Below are positions 63,098 to 64,000 of a stretch of 64,000 nucleotides of DNA, in pieces (within the stretch, counting starts at the first letter, position 1; each line of letters opens with the position of its first letter). The notes beneath the pieces were generated by a model. It had not been told where the DNA came from. It saw only the letters and a list, made by a program, of their open reading frames with translations, and made no database searches. A program made the translations under genes and the position numbers. This DNA is from Fictibacillus phosphorivorans (GTDB lineage Bacteria; Bacillota; Bacilli; Bacillales; Fictibacillaceae): assembly GCF_007673525.1 (NCBI RefSeq), contig NZ_VDZU01000001.1:310001-374000 (forward strand). The letters run 5' to 3'.

Positions 63098-64000
63098 GTG
63101 TGTTGGATAGACGCACTTCTTTGATGGAAGTACGAAAAGAAACCCTCGAACGAACGGTTGAGTACATGGAGAACAATCGAAAGGCGATCGAAGATATCTT
63201 ACTTGAGATTTCTACGTACCGAACAGTAGAAGAAGAGTTCGAGACGGCTATCCGAACGCTCAAGAAGGGCTATATGGAAGTGGAGATGAATCAGCCTCCG
63301 ACCATCAACAAGATGTCTGTTTTTATGCCATCGAACCTTATTCTTTATTCGTATGTTTTGTATCTACTCATTCCTTCTTATTATACGAAAGAGATTGAGT
63401 TTCGCAGTTCTAACCAGGTGATCGACCAAGTGAGAAGACTTCATGAGCTCTTGAAGCAGGCACACGAGCTGCCGATCACACTGCTCGAGTTATCACATAG
63501 ACAATACATGAAGCGTTCTGCACTAGAAGCTGAAGTGGTGGTTTTTACGGGTACGTATCAAAACGCCGAACAGATCAAGTCCCAGTTCAGCAAAGACCAG
63601 ATGTTTATCTACTTTGGACAAGGTGTGAATCCATTCATCCTTTTAGAAACAGCAGATATTGAGAAAGCTGTTCATGATCTCATCCAAGCGCGCATGTTCA
63701 ATACCGGACAAGACTGTATGGGGCCGGATGTGGTGTATGTACCCGTTAACGTACGAAAAGAGTTTACTGATTATTTAGTGAATTCTCTTAAAAACCTGAA
63801 GTTTGGAGACAATCAGGATCCCTTCGCTGATTATGGGAAGATGTTCTACACTTCGACTCTAGAGTCGATCGGTGAGTATCTGAATCAACATAGTCAATTT
63901 ATCGAACACGGCGGTACGATCGATTTTTGGAATAAGGTCATCGAACCCACCGTGATCACGAGTTCTCTAAGAGACAACTTAGAGATCGAAGAGTTCTTCT
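63085..64000 (+). CDS. Aldehyde dehydrogenase-family enzyme (partial, runs off the window)
   Basis: About 305 residues are visible and the 3' end is beyond the window. The start is ATG 63085, with AAAGGAGAGGGAG upstream inside the ligase gene. The ALDH fold is suggested by NQPPTINKMSVFMPSNLILYSY (~residue 71) and the catalytic-Cys region MFNTGQDCMGPDVVYVP (~205-221). A Glu-Glu-rich N-terminal helix precedes this. It could be an aldehyde dehydrogenase or an acyl-thioester reductase making an aldehyde; the partial sequence does not decide. An aldehyde would suit the threonine-aldolase-like enzyme of operon 1. Confidence 0.75.
   Translation, partial: MGYVSVLDRRTSLMEVRKETLERTVEYMENNRKAIEDILLEISTYRTVEEEFETAIRTLKKGYMEVEMNQPPTINKMSVFMPSNLILYSYVLYLLIPSYYTKEIEFRSSNQVIDQVRRLHELLKQAHELPITLLELSHRQYMKRSALEAEVVVFTGTYQNAEQIKSQFSKDQMFIYFGQGVNPFILLETADIEKAVHDLIQARMFNTGQDCMGPDVVYVPVNVRKEFTDYLVNSLKNLKFGDNQDPFADYGKMFYTSTLESIGEYLNQHSQFIEHGGTIDFWNKVIEPTVITSSLRDNLEIEEFF

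Overview
The window reads as chromosomal DNA of a spore-former-type Bacillaceae (Firmicutes) with moderate-to-low GC. The support is strong AGGAGG ribosome binding sites, many GTG/TTG starts, intrinsic terminators with T-runs, a MifM-like leader in front of yidC2, a YhfH-type mini-protein, and a ywrD/ywrB/ywrA-like group. A Fictibacillus-like genus is possible but is only an impression. No rRNA, tRNA, CRISPR array, prophage or transposase gene was seen.

The first 37 kb is housekeeping and transport. In order it holds: the 3' end of a secreted starch-enzyme-like protein; a YjiH-type membrane protein; a secreted Ig-repeat protein; a TPP-riboswitch-controlled thiazole operon (tenI-thiO-thiS-thiG-thiF); a mifM-yidC2 pair; two EamA transporters; a two-gene ABC-2 exporter; a GNAT; a DUF2569 protein; the glyoxylate shunt (aceB, aceA); yhfH; and an Lrp regulator. 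These are followed by an Opp-type peptide importer run together with a cytoplasmic gamma-glutamyltranspeptidase-like enzyme and a split chromate transporter, a multidrug-type EmrE/EamA exporter, an AraC/GyrI-like regulator, and a five-gene ECF-sigma/ABC-exporter operon on the minus strand.

From about 37.3 kb to the window end lies a biosynthetic gene cluster. Operon 1 holds a discrete ketosynthase, a three-module NRPS, a one-module NRPS with thioesterase, an argininosuccinate-lyase-like enzyme, an L-threonine-kinase-like GHMP kinase, a cysteine-synthase-like PLP enzyme, an ATP-grasp ligase and a threonine-aldolase-like enzyme. The lyase/kinase/PLP trio matches the known logic for making 2,3-diaminobutyrate from phosphothreonine and aspartate. 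Operon 1 ends at a terminator hairpin that sits inside the 3' end of a convergent RRNPP-type (HTH+TPR) regulator. Divergent from that regulator is a previously unlisted 42-aa secreted peptide gene, then a LuxR-type pseudo-receiver regulator. Operon 2 follows: GNAT, SDR, two malonyltransferase-like proteins with an altered active-site motif, an acyl-AMP ligase, and an aldehyde dehydrogenase cut by the window end. The whole looks like a peptide-pheromone-controlled NRPS/discrete-PKS pathway. I do not recognise its product.

The intergenic DNA carries two unusual kinds of repeat. Four separate arrays have an exact 21-bp period with a short conserved phrase and variable filler (about 3.48, 12.67, 18.49 and 30.1 kb). 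Three copies of a MITE-like element of about 200-290 bp each begin directly at a gene's stop codon (about 11.2, 15.8 and 21.2 kb). A 46-bp element accompanies two of the 21-bp arrays, and a palindromic relative of it lies in front of the NRPS operon.
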